This document shows, one piece after another, positions 25,897 through 34,372 of a stretch of 64,000 bases of DNA; position 1 is the stretch's first letter; each line of letters opens with the position of its first letter. Both the position numbers and the translations under genes were made by a program. Source of the DNA: Halocatena halophila. Lineage in GTDB: Archaea; Halobacteriota; Halobacteria; Halobacteriales; Haloarculaceae. The stretch is from NCBI GenBank assembly GCA_027563145.1, contig CP071309.1:20897-84896 (forward strand), given 5' to 3'. A model generated the notes under the pieces. That model was not told the origin of the DNA, made no database searches, and worked only from the letters and a program-made list of their open reading frames with translations.

Positions 25897-26658
25897 ATGA
25901 AAGATAACAACACCGGAGTTAAAAACTCCACCGACAACGACGAATCGTACATAACTGTCCCAGAAGACAAGTTCTACCAGCTGATAGAGGAGGTAAAAGA
26001 TCTTCAGAAGCGTGTTGGCCGAGTCGAAGACACCGAAGAAGAGAACAAGAGACTTCGCGAGCGTGTTGAGGATCTAGAGCAGGAGAATGACGAACTCCGC
26101 GACCAGGTCCCCGATAACGATCTAATCAAAGATCTCGTCAGTAAGACCAACCGGATTACGGACCTCGAAGAGGAGATAGAGGAGAAGGCTAACGGTAAGC
26201 AGGTCGAGGCCCACCACAAGAAGCTCAAGCACATCCAGGACACGCTCGATGATCTTAGACAGGACATCCTGAGCGGCGACAACAGCGACACCACGGAAAC
26301 GGACGCTCCCGACCACCACTCACCACGAACACCGATAGAAAGACTCCTGGAGGACCCTAAGTCGTCTGGTGTCCGGATCACGAAGTCGGTCGACCGGGCG
26401 CTAACCATTCTCGGCTACTTCCCACAGTGGTCGAAGAAATCCGTAGGTGGACGGGTGATCGCACCCTCCGAAACGAACTTGCTGGACCTGATGAACACAG
26501 CTCGGTCGGAGTCACTGAGCTGGAAACAGATTCATCGCGCGTGTGCGAAGCTCGAGGATCTCTCGAATGGGATCGTTGAGTGGGTCAAGGACCAGGACGC
26601 TGGTCGGTGTCTGCGAGTTAAGGACGAGAGCTTCCTGACAAACGTCGTCAGCGGTTGA
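25897..26658 (+). CDS. Coiled-coil protein with C-terminal winged-helix-like domain
   Basis: 253 residues. Residues about 30-125 form a long coiled coil (EENKRLRERVEDLEQENDEL). A Pro/Ser/His linker is followed by a basic C-terminal domain (about 150-250) with a helix-rich pattern like a winged helix. The layout (coiled coil then DNA-binding-like domain) resembles the protein at 60602-61159 next to MCM. A role in plasmid replication or partition is possible but not shown. Confidence 0.6.
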   Translation: MKDNNTGVKNSTDNDESYITVPEDKFYQLIEEVKDLQKRVGRVEDTEEENKRLRERVEDLEQENDELRDQVPDNDLIKDLVSKTNRITDLEEEIEEKANGKQVEAHHKKLKHIQDTLDDLRQDILSGDNSDTTETDAPDHHSPRTPIERLLEDPKSSGVRITKSVDRALTILGYFPQWSKKSVGGRVIAPSETNLLDLMNTARSESLSWKQIHRACAKLEDLSNGIVEWVKDQDAGRCLRVKDESFLTNVVSG

Positions 26659-26774
26659 GGGTGTCCCCCTCGTCAGCGGCTCCCCAATCGGGTCCAAATG
26701 ATCTAGGAAGCTAAACACGATCCGCTCGCGATGCTTGCTGAGGTGGGGTGTTCTAGTGACTACTAAAGGGAAAC

Positions 26775-26815
26775 GACCCGTTTTTTACAATATAGTTTTT
26801 TGTAAAAAACGAGTC
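26775..26815. terminator. Hairpin with T/A-rich arms
   Basis: Twelve-base arms CGTTTTTTACAA and TTGTAAAAAACG form a strong stem with a T6 run in the first arm. It lies about 115 bp after the stop of the coiled-coil gene and before cassette copy B, as expected for a terminator. A separate CCACTGAC/GTCAGTGG hairpin follows at about 26836-26858. Confidence 0.55.
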
Positions 26816-26907
26816 GGCAGCTCGCACACCTCCGAAGCCACTGACGACGAGTGTCAGTGGCTGGGTGGTGCTGGTCAGATACTATCCGCGAACATTCTGT
26901 TTGATAT

Positions 26908-27094
26908 GATTTTAGTGAAACAATTATATGATATCATGAGATAAAATGGACTGTGAGACTCTCCGTTCATCAGGATGTGACACGGATACGAAATCCCATC
27001 CGGCGTTGCAGCGCCGAACGAGAGTTTCACAACTAGATCGCTATGTGTAATCACACATCTGACAGCAATAAAGCTGTCGCCGGCGGAGGTATCG
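26908..27094 (+). repeat. Structured non-coding element, cassette copy B
   Basis: Inverted near-copy of 23427-23622. The outer stem is kept by a wobble (GTGAGACTCTC with GAGAGTTTCAC), and the inner GGATG/CATCC and GGCG/CGCC stems and the GACAGC-AATAAA-GCTGTC hairpin are preserved. It ends at the ribosome-binding site of the zinc gene at 27095. Confidence 0.7.
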
Positions 27095-27223
27095 ATGGGT
27101 AGAACCTGTACGAACTGCGGAAGCAGTGACACTAAAATCCTCTCACCTAAGGAGGAACGCGGCGGCTTCGAATACCCCGGCAAGGGGAAATGCCACGACT
27201 GTGGTGAAAAATTCGAATTCTGA
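27095..27223 (+). CDS. Tiny zinc-ribbon protein of cassette copy B
   Basis: 42 residues with CTNC (about 5-8) and CHDC (about 33-36) separated by a GGFEYPGKGK segment. GGAGGT lies 4 nt before the ATG. It is the counterpart of the protein at 23286-23426 and converges on the larger gene at 27352. After its stop the bases GGGGATCACTCCCC, also present after copy A, form a small hairpin. Confidence 0.6.
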   Translation: MGRTCTNCGSSDTKILSPKEERGGFEYPGKGKCHDCGEKFEF

Positions 27224-27351
27224 GCCGTCAATCTGACGAACACGGTCTGATGACACTGTAGCGGGGATCACTCCCCATGACGACTTAGCCGACCGTGGCT
27301 GCCAGCGAAGAGTGAGATGACAATTGACGACAGGTCGGCGACGACCAATTT

Positions 27352-28380
27352 TTACGAGTGGACAAGAACCTTCGTACGCGTGTCCTGATGAACCCAATCA
27401 GCGTATGCACTGAGTGCTGGGAAGTCCCATCTCTCTGCATAGTCGACGATGATTTCGTAGTTGTATTTCCCGTTCCGGATAAAGCGTTCATACTCCTCGA
27501 TCGAGCTCGGTCGTCCCTGGGGGACGAACTTCGTGTAAGCAACCTCCTCGGCAGAAAAGACCCCATCAGCGACGTGCTCCCAGGGCATTATACGGTCGGA
27601 ACTGTCTGTCAGAAATTTCTCCACGTCTTCTTTGGGATAACCGAAGAAACAGCCAAGACGTCGGTGGTAGGTATCAGAAAAGTCATCCCGTGGCGGAAGG
27701 AGATCGAGCCGCCACGAAGTCCGGGCTACGGTGATGGTGTTCTCTGTCCATTGCTGATACGGTAAATCGAATGCCGTAGCGAGCTGCTCTGGGGTGAGTG
27801 AACTGGAAGAAAACGCAGAGATTTCAGTGGCGGGTCGGTGTTTTGAGAGAACGAGGGCAAGCCATAACGGTTCACACACATTCAGGAGATCCTCATGTCG
27901 CTCAGAGAGGAATTGTTTAAAGATACTGCGCTGCTCGGTCGTCAACGATTCGAGCGGGAATGAGAGCCGTTGTGAAGTGGATACAGGAGTTTCGTCTTCC
28001 AGGTCCGCATTGATTCCTGGGGGATCGTCGACAAGCTGCCACGGAGTGTTCGCGATGTGCTTTTCAGTGAGGGCTTCAGTCGCGAGCGCGACACGATACG
28101 ATTCAGTCGGTGAAGGAACACGCCGCTCGAGTGTACTGTGATCTTCCCAGGCAATCCCCATCCCACTAAGGCCGTCCTGGACCCGTTCTTTTGCCGCCAT
28201 GACGGCCTCCCAGGTGCGTCCCTCGATCACGATGTGAAGACCTCCGACTTCCGCGATCTCCATCTCCTCGGGAACACCACTCGGTGACCGAATGGTCACC
28301 TCGACATCCTCTGCCTGACGTTCTAGTGTCTGTCCGAACGCCTCTCCGAATGTGTCTGCTTTGGCTGTTCCTACACTCAT
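27352..28380 (-). CDS. Two-domain hypothetical protein, paralogue of the 22492 protein
   Basis: 342 residues. The C-terminal ~240 residues match the protein at 22492-23172 (WLALVLSKHRPAT, RTSWRLDLLP, RRLGCFFGYPKEDVEKFL, AYTKFVP). The N-terminal ~115 residues are extra and unrelated, with a beta-alpha pattern (GGLHIVIEGRTWEAVMAAKERVQDGL). So one copy has gained or the other lost a domain. It converges on the zinc gene of cassette copy B. Function unknown. Confidence 0.65.
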   Translation of the reverse strand: MSVGTAKADTFGEAFGQTLERQAEDVEVTIRSPSGVPEEMEIAEVGGLHIVIEGRTWEAVMAAKERVQDGLSGMGIAWEDHSTLERRVPSPTESYRVALATEALTEKHIANTPWQLVDDPPGINADLEDETPVSTSQRLSFPLESLTTEQRSIFKQFLSERHEDLLNVCEPLWLALVLSKHRPATEISAFSSSSLTPEQLATAFDLPYQQWTENTITVARTSWRLDLLPPRDDFSDTYHRRLGCFFGYPKEDVEKFLTDSSDRIMPWEHVADGVFSAEEVAYTKFVPQGRPSSIEEYERFIRNGKYNYEIIVDYAERWDFPALSAYADWVHQDTRTKVLVHS

Positions 28381-28612
28381 TATACGGTCGTATGAGTGAT
28401 TGATAGAAAAATTTAGTGCAACATATTATCATCTAGTATTGAGGTGATATTTTCTGATTCTAATAGTTGTATTGGTTTACCAGCTCACAGTATTCTCTAG
28501 GTATCGCTCAGAAACTACAAAATGAGTGCGCGGGGTGAACGCACTCCTCAACTGGCATGAATTCATTCACCTCTGTGATTATTAGACGTTGCGGTCGGTA
28601 CGATCATCGAAC

Positions 28613-29011
28613 TCAAATATCTATTTCTCCGTTCAAATAGGCCAGCAATATCTCCCCGTGACAGGTGTCATAAGGTTCCTCGGTCTGGGTGATCGGCTCA
28701 CTCACACACCAGCAGGCTAACGTCTCGCCGCGCAACTCTTCGACGGCCTGCTGAAACTCCGGATCGGTACGAATCTTATCTTTGAACCACTCTCGATACG
28801 CCTCGACGCAGCCCTCACGCGAATATTCGCCACCATCTTTTTTCATCCGGAACGGATTCCCGAACTGTGTTGATCGGTCGATCATCCGCACCCCTTCACG
28901 CCCGTGTTCGCTCACGTTCACCAGTTCCGTCTGCACGACATCGCCGGTGAGTGTTGCCTGATACCCACCGGATAAAGTCGTCTGCCGGGACTTTGACTTG
29001 TCATCCTTCAT
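28613..29011 (-). CDS. DUF4326-family protein
   Basis: 132 residues. The segment MIDRSTQFGNPFRM, then YSREGCVEAYREWF and LRGETLACWCVSEP...CHGEILLAYL, matches DUF4326. That family is common in phages and bacteria and has a conserved D-R-x-T-x-x-G-N-P-F and a CWC...CHG cluster. The biochemical role is unknown. The 233-bp gap before it (28381-28612) holds a GAGTGCG/CGCACTC hairpin near 28525 and no gene I can support. Confidence 0.8.
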   Translation of the reverse strand: MKDDKSKSRQTTLSGGYQATLTGDVVQTELVNVSEHGREGVRMIDRSTQFGNPFRMKKDGGEYSREGCVEAYREWFKDKIRTDPEFQQAVEELRGETLACWCVSEPITQTEEPYDTCHGEILLAYLNGEIDI

Positions 29012-29029
29012 TTCTGTCCCTCGGATTCG

Positions 29030-29188
29030 TCAGAGGACATCGTCGTTCGGCACCTCCTCGATTTGGAATTCCTGCCTCTCGTGCATGCCGTCCGTGACGA
29101 TCTCCTTACCGTCAAGGTAGTCCGCGAGTGCTCGATCGGTGAGGTAGCCGACTACTTCCTCGTCCTTCTTGATTAGATAGGCAGTCAT
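29030..29188 (-). CDS. Small hypothetical protein
   Basis: 52 residues, one helical/beta segment (YLIKKDEEVVGYLTDRALADYL). Just upstream, an 11-codon frame (29185-29220) begins in an ATGACTGA junction with the previous gene and ends overlapping this ATG, so it may be a vestigial coupling peptide. Function unknown. Confidence 0.55.
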   Translation of the reverse strand: MTAYLIKKDEEVVGYLTDRALADYLDGKEIVTDGMHERQEFQIEEVPNDDVL

Positions 29189-29212
29189 TGTTGTCTCCGT
29201 CTTGTGGATATA

Positions 29213-29434
29213 TCAGTCATCGTCCTTCACCTTTGCCTGCAGTTCGAACTCTGCACCGCACTCATCGCATACTGCTGTAGCAGCGCTTGAGGGTGACCAC
29301 TCACCGTAAAACGTCGTCGTGCTCCAGAAGTGCTCGTATCCACAGACAGGACACTCCTGATCGCTTAACGGTGACACTGCGGAACTACCATCTTCGTGTC
29401 GAGTGATCCCAATCGGAATCTCTTCCTCACTCAT
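29213..29434 (-). CDS. Zinc-ribbon protein
   Basis: 73 residues with CPVC (about 28-31) and CDEC (about 56-59), a standard zinc ribbon. Start at 29434 overlaps the stop of the winged-helix gene. The tail is acidic. Function unknown. Confidence 0.6.
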   Translation of the reverse strand: MSEEEIPIGITRHEDGSSAVSPLSDQECPVCGYEHFWSTTTFYGEWSPSSAATAVCDECGAEFELQAKVKDDD

Positions 29435-29678
29435 CTCTTGGGTCCTCCACGAGCTCGTACAGTCCGGTATCCATAAGATTCTGCGCGTGATCGTGATCAA
29501 CGAACCGCGCGAGGCGATCTCGCACGTACCCCCGTGAATATTCCTGTCCTTCCTCTACGAGACGGTTCGTACAGTACACTGGCGTCACGCGGCCTTCATT
29601 AAGGTAGTCGAGTAGTGTACGGTCCACGTCACGCAGATCGTCGGAATTCAACATGCGCGCTAGTTCTTTTCCAGGCAT
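29427..29678 (-). CDS. Winged-helix regulator, phiH1-repressor-like
   Basis: 83 residues. DLRDVDRTLLDYLNEGRVTPVYCTNRLVEEGQEYSRGYVRDRLARFVDH has the helix-turn-helix and wing pattern of phiH1-type haloarchaeal repressors, which act on virus promoters. It is divergent from the gene at 29858 with palindromes in between (29701-29750), so autoregulation is likely. Cys and Met are sparse; no sensor domain. Confidence 0.68.
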   Translation of the reverse strand: MPGKELARMLNSDDLRDVDRTLLDYLNEGRVTPVYCTNRLVEEGQEYSRGYVRDRLARFVDHDHAQNLMDTGLYELVEDPRDE

Positions 29679-29700
29679 ACATGGCTTACTATGTAAGCTC

Positions 29701-29750
29701 CCAATGTAAGGATTGTGTTGTAGGCTTTCGTTGTAGGCCTACAACGTAAT
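29701..29750. promoter_or_regulatory. Operator region with repeated GTTGTAGGC and a perfect palindrome
   Basis: GTTGTAGGCCTACAAC is a perfect 16-bp palindrome, preceded by a single GTTGTAGGC half-site and flanked by related TGTAAGC/TGTAAGG words. It separates the phiH1-like repressor gene (29427, -) from the gene at 29858 (+). A TATA-like TTATAAT near 29754 serves the rightward transcript. Confidence 0.6.
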
Positions 29751-29782
29751 CTTTATAATATTGGAGAATAGACTATGGAGTA

Positions 29783-29842
29783 GGAAGCAACGAGCCATTC
29801 CGTAAAATGGCCGGCTGCTGAAGACAGCCGACCGGTGCTTCC
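29783..29842 (+). ncRNA. Leader RNA element, copy 6 (divergent member)
   Basis: Outer stem GGAAGCA/TGCTTCC, inner stems GCCATT/AATGGC and CGGCTG/CAGCCG with loop CTGAAGA. The loop matches the CTGACGA of the copies at 34.4-36.8 kb. The TGCTT strand can alternatively pair with AAGCA at the start codon of the downstream gene. Confidence 0.55.
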
Positions 29843-29857
29843 AAACCAAGTGAAAGC

Positions 29858-30505
29858 ATGTCGAAAACAGTATCCAACCCCAGTAAGGCTGACGAATCGA
29901 ACGAACCGAACCGGCGAAACAACCACGGTGAACCGATCTGCGACGAGTGTGGACTCACGGTCGTTGATCGAGAGAACAGCGATTTCGGCGATGGATGTCT
30001 CTGTCAGGGATGCCAGGCAGCTTACCGTCGTGAACTTGAGCTCGAATTCGGCTCGAAGATTCTCACGGACGGCGGGCAACAAGAACATGACACCGAAAAC
30101 GATGACGCATCGGTCGAACTATCCCGCGATGGCACGGCAGGATTGAAACATGCATTGAATCGGCATGAGGAATACGAGATTTCAAGGCAGTATGTCCCGA
30201 GTGGCAACCGGCAGCTGAATCCAGAACACCGCGAGATAGCGGTCGAAGCTCTACGGGACGCAGAGAGCCACTACGCCAGTCTCATAGGAAAATCGACGCT
30301 GTTTGATCCAGACGATAACAATGTGACTCTCGGATGGATCCGGGCAGCGCTTGACGATTTGGACGTTGACTATGAGGACACCGTCACGGACGGGGGCATT
30401 GTCACGGACGATATCGATGTGCCGGCCTTCATCGAGGGTGCCTTCGAACGAGCAGAGAGATTCGAACGAATCTATGCTGATGAGAATACGGAGGTGTGGC
30501 GGTAG
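29858..30505 (+). CDS. Zinc-finger protein behind a leader RNA
   Basis: 215 residues. A CDEC...CLCQGC treble-type cluster (about 29-52) is followed by an acidic region and a helical C-terminus. It is preceded by leader RNA copy 6. Possibly DNA-binding; otherwise unrecognised. The next element downstream is the parA region. Confidence 0.6.
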   Translation: MSKTVSNPSKADESNEPNRRNNHGEPICDECGLTVVDRENSDFGDGCLCQGCQAAYRRELELEFGSKILTDGGQQEHDTENDDASVELSRDGTAGLKHALNRHEEYEISRQYVPSGNRQLNPEHREIAVEALRDAESHYASLIGKSTLFDPDDNNVTLGWIRAALDDLDVDYEDTVTDGGIVTDDIDVPAFIEGAFERAERFERIYADENTEVWR

Positions 30506-30567
30506 ACAGGTTTTTGCTGACTGGACTGTAGCCCGAACCCTCCGTCTTCTTGCGGATATCTGTGTGC

Positions 30568-30643
30568 ATTAGGTGGCTACATTAGGTAGATGAATGGATT
30601 AGGTAGATCCATTGAGTGGATTGATAACATGGGTTGATTAGGT
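30568..30643. repeat. ATTAGGT iterons, putative partition site
   Basis: ATTAGGT occurs at 30568, 30581, 30598 and 30637 in an AT-rich stretch just before parA, the usual place for a centromere-like site or autoregulatory operator. A related ATTTAGG follows near 30672. The rest of the 239-bp gap holds the TATA box of parA. Confidence 0.5.
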
Positions 30644-30743
30644 TCGTTAACTATGCAGATTGACTAAATGGATTTAGGAAGTAATTCTATGAGGTAAATG
30701 TCTGACGTAGATTTATTGCATGACCCTCACATTCACTACACAC

Positions 30744-31649
30744 ATGACGATGTCGTACACCGTTTACAACGAGGCAGGAGGGGCGCACAAGACAACTACT
30801 GGAGTCAATCTCTCGGAGGCACACTCTCGCCAAGGACTCAACACCCTCTATATCGACGGAGATCAGCAAGAAGCGAACGGCACCTATCTGAAGCATGCTG
30901 GCGACGATCGCGACGACGGCGACGCCGACAATCTCGTCCGCCACATGTTGGGGCAGCCACGTGGTGATCTGAGAGATCTAATCCAGACGACGGACGAAGG
31001 GTTTGATGTATTGCCCGCGCACGACATGATCGAGGATTTCACAGAACTCCTTCTCAAGCGTGAAGATTTTGAGACTAACATGGGTAACGACGATTTTAAT
31101 CGGTTCGACCATCTCCATCGTGTCCTGTGGCAAGAGAATTCGCTCCAGGACGACTATGATGTTATCATCGTCGACCCAAACGCGCAAGCTGAGAACATGC
31201 TGGTGAACGCGATCTACGCGACGAGGACGATCGTTGTCCCAGCAAAGCCAGCTGGTAAAGGATCGAAGAGTCTCAAGGGGCTGAGTGGGCTCCTTTCAGC
31301 TATGTCCGAAGAGCTTGGTATCGATATTGGCGTGGCCGCAGTGATCCTCTCCGGTGTGTCGAACACCGCAACGCACCAACGCTATGTTGATAAAATCGAC
31401 GCCGAGTATGGGGTCGCTGGGCAGATCGGTAAGCGTGAGTCACTTATGGATGAAATGTGGGATGCAAGAGGGAGCGCCTTCAAAGTCGTCGAAAAAGGCT
31501 GGCTCGACGGCGAGCCAGGCAAACGGGGAGTCCGTGATCGAGAGATCGATACGCTCGAAACGATTCTCGATATCGCTGACGATATCGCTGACCAGTTCGA
31601 CGTCGCACCACCAAACACACCAGAGATTAAAATTGAGGGGGTTGCATGA
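30744..31649 (+). CDS. ParA/Soj-like partition ATPase
   Basis: 301 residues. The P-loop (about 11-18) is AGGAHKTT, a deviant ParA Walker A with His in place of the usual Gly before Lys. DYDVIIVDPNAQAEN (about 136-150) is the Walker B-like segment. A TATA-like ATTTATT about 30 nt upstream supports a leaderless start at 30744; an ATG at 30720 is less likely. It is coupled by 4 nt to the small gene at 31646, the likely partner. It would segregate the episome by ATP-driven movement on the nucleoid. Confidence 0.85.
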   Translation: MTMSYTVYNEAGGAHKTTTGVNLSEAHSRQGLNTLYIDGDQQEANGTYLKHAGDDRDDGDADNLVRHMLGQPRGDLRDLIQTTDEGFDVLPAHDMIEDFTELLLKREDFETNMGNDDFNRFDHLHRVLWQENSLQDDYDVIIVDPNAQAENMLVNAIYATRTIVVPAKPAGKGSKSLKGLSGLLSAMSEELGIDIGVAAVILSGVSNTATHQRYVDKIDAEYGVAGQIGKRESLMDEMWDARGSAFKVVEKGWLDGEPGKRGVRDREIDTLETILDIADDIADQFDVAPPNTPEIKIEGVA

Positions 31650-32026
31650 CTGGTTTCAAGTCAGGAACCAGTAATCCGTTAGAAGATCTCAACGACCAAG
31701 ACGACGATAACGATCAAGACAGTGAGCCGGACGAGAACACGGCCCAGGAGTCGTCTAGTGTTGACCTGGACAACCTGCCGTATCTCGCTGAGCGGCAACT
31801 GAGAGGCGCTGCAACGAACGCAGACAGAACCAAACAGCTCCTACTCAAAGTCCGGCCGTTCGTCGATCGACAGGAGGATGATTTCATCAATGAGGTCCAG
31901 AAACTCGTCGGGGGCGACGTCACGAAGTCCGACGCCCGGGAGGCGGCGATTATCGTCGCCCAGGAGAATCCCGAACTTGTCGCTGAGAAACTGCGTGAGT
32001 GGGGAATTGAATATCTAAACGAGTGA
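31646..32026 (+). CDS. Putative ParA partner protein
   Basis: 126 residues. An acidic, disordered first 45 residues precede a helical domain (about 55-125). It is coupled to parA by ATGA, the position usually held by the centromere-binding partner. No classical ParB HTH or RHH is seen, so this is an inference from position only. Confidence 0.6.
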   Translation: MTGFKSGTSNPLEDLNDQDDDNDQDSEPDENTAQESSSVDLDNLPYLAERQLRGAATNADRTKQLLLKVRPFVDRQEDDFINEVQKLVGGDVTKSDAREAAIIVAQENPELVAEKLREWGIEYLNE

Positions 32027-32032
32027 ATTACA

Positions 32033-32305
32033 ATGTCATCAAAATACAAAAACATAGAAAGTACAATAGAACGATTAGAAGAGGAAGCCTCAGAACGATG
32101 GGGTGATGAATGGACCATAGAGGCCCGATACTTCGCTGATGGCGATGCACAGGCCAGTGCCGTGCACTCTCTTGGCCGCAATGATGACGGCCACCTCGTG
32201 AAAAAACGGCTGTTCCTACTCGAATCGGGCGACTACGTGGTCGACCAAGTGACGTTCGAACGCCGGTATGTCGAGGAAAAGACGGTCGAAGCGCCAGATC
32301 AGTAG
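32033..32305 (+). CDS. Hypothetical protein of the par operon
   Basis: 90 residues with an N-terminal helix and a beta-rich C-terminal part (RYFADGDAQ, RLFLLESGDYVVDQVTFERRY). It starts 6 nt after the previous stop and is the last gene before a strong hairpin. Function unknown. Confidence 0.6.
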   Translation: MSSKYKNIESTIERLEEEASERWGDEWTIEARYFADGDAQASAVHSLGRNDDGHLVKKRLFLLESGDYVVDQVTFERRYVEEKTVEAPDQ

Positions 32306-32343
32306 CAAAAAATTATTGGCTGTGCTGTTCTATCTGATGATTA

Positions 32344-32378
32344 GCGGGCCTCAGGGTAGGGCCTGAGGTGGCCCCCGC
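32344..32378. terminator. Nested GC-rich hairpin between convergent genes
   Basis: An inner CCTCAGG/CCTGAGG stem lies inside an outer GCGGG/CCCGC stem. It separates the par operon (+) from the tiny gene at 32379 (-), so it can terminate both. Confidence 0.6.
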
Positions 32379-32504
32379 CTATTTAATCAGTTTATTGTAG
32401 CACTCTTCACAGAGAGTGTTCCAGTTGTTTCCGAAGTCACCGGACCTCCACCGGTAATCTTCGTGTTCGCTCCGTTCAAAGTCACAATGGTCGCATTTTG
32501 GCAT
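32379..32504 (-). CDS. Tiny zinc-ribbon protein
   Basis: 41 residues with CDHC (about 4-7) and CEEC (about 32-35). The start overlaps no gene; two operator-like palindromes lie upstream at 32562-32612. Function unknown. Confidence 0.6.
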   Translation of the reverse strand: MPKCDHCDFERSEHEDYRWRSGDFGNNWNTLCEECYNKLIK

Positions 32505-32561
32505 GTTTTGTCACCTCCATGGCCTCCCGGCCACATACATACCAAATAGCTACATGCACTT

Positions 32562-32612
32562 AAGTCTGTCCCATTGATGGCACAGACTTGTCCCACTAAT
32601 GAGACAGACTTA
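32562..32612. promoter_or_regulatory. Two tandem operator-like palindromes
   Basis: AAGTCTGT and ACAGACTT face each other across 12 bp, and a second related site (TGTCCCACTAATGAGACA) follows immediately. They lie between divergent genes 32379 (-) and 32638 (+) and directly before the CTTATACG TATA-like box of the latter, 27 nt before its ATG. The winged-helix protein at 32638 is the likely ligand. Confidence 0.65.
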
Positions 32613-32637
32613 TACGTGGGTGGGTCCATGAACCTGT

Positions 32638-32907
32638 ATGGCAGGACTTTCCGAACTGTTCAAACCGGAGTCGAAGCTCAGATTAATCGAGACAATCATC
32701 GAACTAGACGATGCAGCGAACCCCAAAACGATCTGTAACCAGGCGGATGTTGGCCGCTCCACCTGGTATCGAGTGCACGAGGATCTGCTCGATAAAGGCG
32801 TAATCGAAGCTTCTGGTAAAATCGGGAATTCGACGCTCTACCAGGCCAACAGGGAGTCTGAAATAGTCGAGCATATCCTGGCTATTTCGGAGCTCGTCGA
32901 GGATTAA
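32638..32907 (+). CDS. Winged-helix transcriptional regulator
   Basis: 89 residues. A helix-turn-helix (about 28-50, [27 protein letters not shown]) and wing ([15 protein letters not shown]) form a winged helix. A leaderless start is supported by the TATA box at -27. It probably binds the palindromes just upstream and represses itself and the divergent gene. Confidence 0.7.
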   Translation: MAGLSELFKPESKLRLIETIIELDDAANPKTICNQADVGRSTWYRVHEDLLDKGVIEASGKIGNSTLYQANRESEIVEHILAISELVED

Positions 32908-33782
32908 GCCAGGGACTCACACGCCTCGCCATCATCATCGCCGTCAAGGCCCGATGGATCCCCCGGCGTGTTATCGAGCACCCATTGCGCTTGATCTTGG
33001 CTGCTGAAATCGGAGCAGTCGTATGGATCGTTCGAGCCACTAGGTGGAGGCAGGTCGGGTTTGCTATCCGGTTCTGGGGTTGGTGTTGGGGTGTCCCTGG
33101 GCTCGAAGCCCCACACACGCCGGTCAGCCGACTTGGCGTCATCCTCAAGACTGGCGAATTCAGAACGCAATGTAAACGATGAGTCGTACATGCGGGCGAG
33201 GCCCTTCTGAATCAACTGTTTGTTGAAATTCGTTCCGTCGTAGAACACGTGAGCCAGCAACCGACCGTAGGAGCCGCGTTTGTCGCTCTTCGGGTCCGTA
33301 ACGACAGTGATCGTTTTGCCGTCCAGCTGCTCCGTCGCGAAGGCCGTCGCCCGATCACCCCACTCTAGGAGATAATCATGCCCCCGCTCGTTGTCTGACA
33401 CGTCAAAATCACCGGGGTCCTCATGCTGCGATTGTGTCTCAGGTGTATCGACTCCCAGTAATCGAATCTCGTCGGTTGAACCATCTGCGAATTCAACCTC
33501 AATCGTGTCGCCGTCCACCACACGTGTTACTATCGCTGACCTAGCTGTCCCGCCATCGATCGGACTGTTTGGTTTCTCCGTCGCTGTGGGCGTCTGTGTG
33601 GCTGTTGACACCGCCGTCGTTGTGCTCGGCCCGATTGTGCCGGCGGTTGTTGTCGGCGCTTGTGCGGTTCCTCCTGATGGTGTTGGTGTGGACACCGATT
33701 CAGTGCCCGTCGGATCATTTCCCGAACAACCAGCTAACAGCAGGAGGATACACAATGTTATTGTGAGATATCGCTGTTGCAT
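32904..33782 (-). CDS. Secreted lipoprotein nuclease (SNase plus Excalibur domain)
   Basis: 292 residues. An N-terminal lipobox (LLLLAGC, Cys19) marks an archaeal lipoprotein, followed by a Thr/Pro-rich linker. Residues about 88-215 match thermonuclease (SNase): [11 protein letters not shown], then LGVDTPET, then [11 protein letters not shown]. The C-terminus carries an Excalibur-like calcium-binding domain (DGDDDGEAC). The enzyme cleaves DNA or RNA outside the cell. Start set at 33782 so that the signal peptide is short; an ATG at 33797 is possible. It overlaps the end of the winged-helix gene on the other strand by 4 nt. Confidence 0.85.
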   Translation of the reverse strand: MQQRYLTITLCILLLLAGCSGNDPTGTESVSTPTPSGGTAQAPTTTAGTIGPSTTTAVSTATQTPTATEKPNSPIDGGTARSAIVTRVVDGDTIEVEFADGSTDEIRLLGVDTPETQSQHEDPGDFDVSDNERGHDYLLEWGDRATAFATEQLDGKTITVVTDPKSDKRGSYGRLLAHVFYDGTNFNKQLIQKGLARMYDSSFTLRSEFASLEDDAKSADRRVWGFEPRDTPTPTPEPDSKPDLPPPSGSNDPYDCSDFSSQDQAQWVLDNTPGDPSGLDGDDDGEACESLA

Positions 33783-33857
33783 CACTCTGGTTCTCAAAAC
33801 GTACTGCTAAGAATTTTCTGCTATTGATAACAAAAAGTCAGAAAAAGAAGAAGAGAG

Positions 33858-34184
33858 TTATTCCCAGGCGTCGCGGACCGGGACTTTCACGAGCCGTCCG
33901 CGCGGGAAGTCGTAGGTTTTCTTTGAGTTGTGGACCCGGTTGGCCTTCGTTGGTATGTACACGCATTCGAAGACCTCATCTACCGGAGTAACCGGCAGGT
34001 ATGGGTGCATTTTGTACGTGAGGAGGTTGAAATCCTCTTTTTCGTAGTATTCGATCAAGTCGTCCGCCACCTTCTGGCGAACGAGCATCGGCTGACGTTT
34101 GACCAGATCGATCACGATCGACCCGGACGTGATCGAACGATCGACCTCCAGCTCATCCATGAGCTGTCTGATCTTCTCGTTCAT
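33858..34184 (-). CDS. Hypothetical protein of leader-1 operon
   Basis: 108 residues, basic and beta-rich at the C-terminus (KKTYDFPRGRLVKVPVRDAWE). ATGA overlap with the upstream zinc gene fixes the start at 34184. It belongs to the operon controlled by leader 1. Function unknown. Confidence 0.62.
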   Translation of the reverse strand: MNEKIRQLMDELEVDRSITSGSIVIDLVKRQPMLVRQKVADDLIEYYEKEDFNLLTYKMHPYLPVTPVDEVFECVYIPTKANRVHNSKKTYDFPRGRLVKVPVRDAWE

Positions 34185-34372
34185 TGTTTGGCCTCCGGGC
34201 ACCCACTGAGGTGGTCGGGTCCACCGTGTTTTTCAAGGCATTCGTCTCCGCAGATCAGGCATTTCAGGTAATTCTTACCCGTCGGAATTCCGTATTTGTC
34301 GAACTCTACGCCCTTCTCGATGTGTCCCTCCCGTTCGATAATACGTTCGGGAACGGATTCGACTGGTTTCAT
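34181..34372 (-). CDS. Zinc-finger small protein behind leader 1
   Basis: 63 residues with CLICGDEC...H...H...C (about 38-59), a C/H zinc site. The ATG at 34372 overlaps the stop of a conserved leader peptide (CTATGA), so translation should be coupled to leader translation. Confidence 0.62.
   Translation of the reverse strand: MKPVESVPERIIEREGHIEKGVEFDKYGIPTGKNYLKCLICGDECLEKHGGPDHLSGCPEAKQ

Noticed and set aside
26830..26862. Seventh copy of the CTGACGA leader RNA
   Set aside because: The word CTGACGA occurs, but it lies within the arm of a different CCACTGAC/GTCAGTGG hairpin and lacks the outer stem and start-site pairing.
22480..28380. Classical insertion sequence between the inverted elements
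   Set aside because: No transposase is encoded between or within the copies, and no target-site duplication was recognised.
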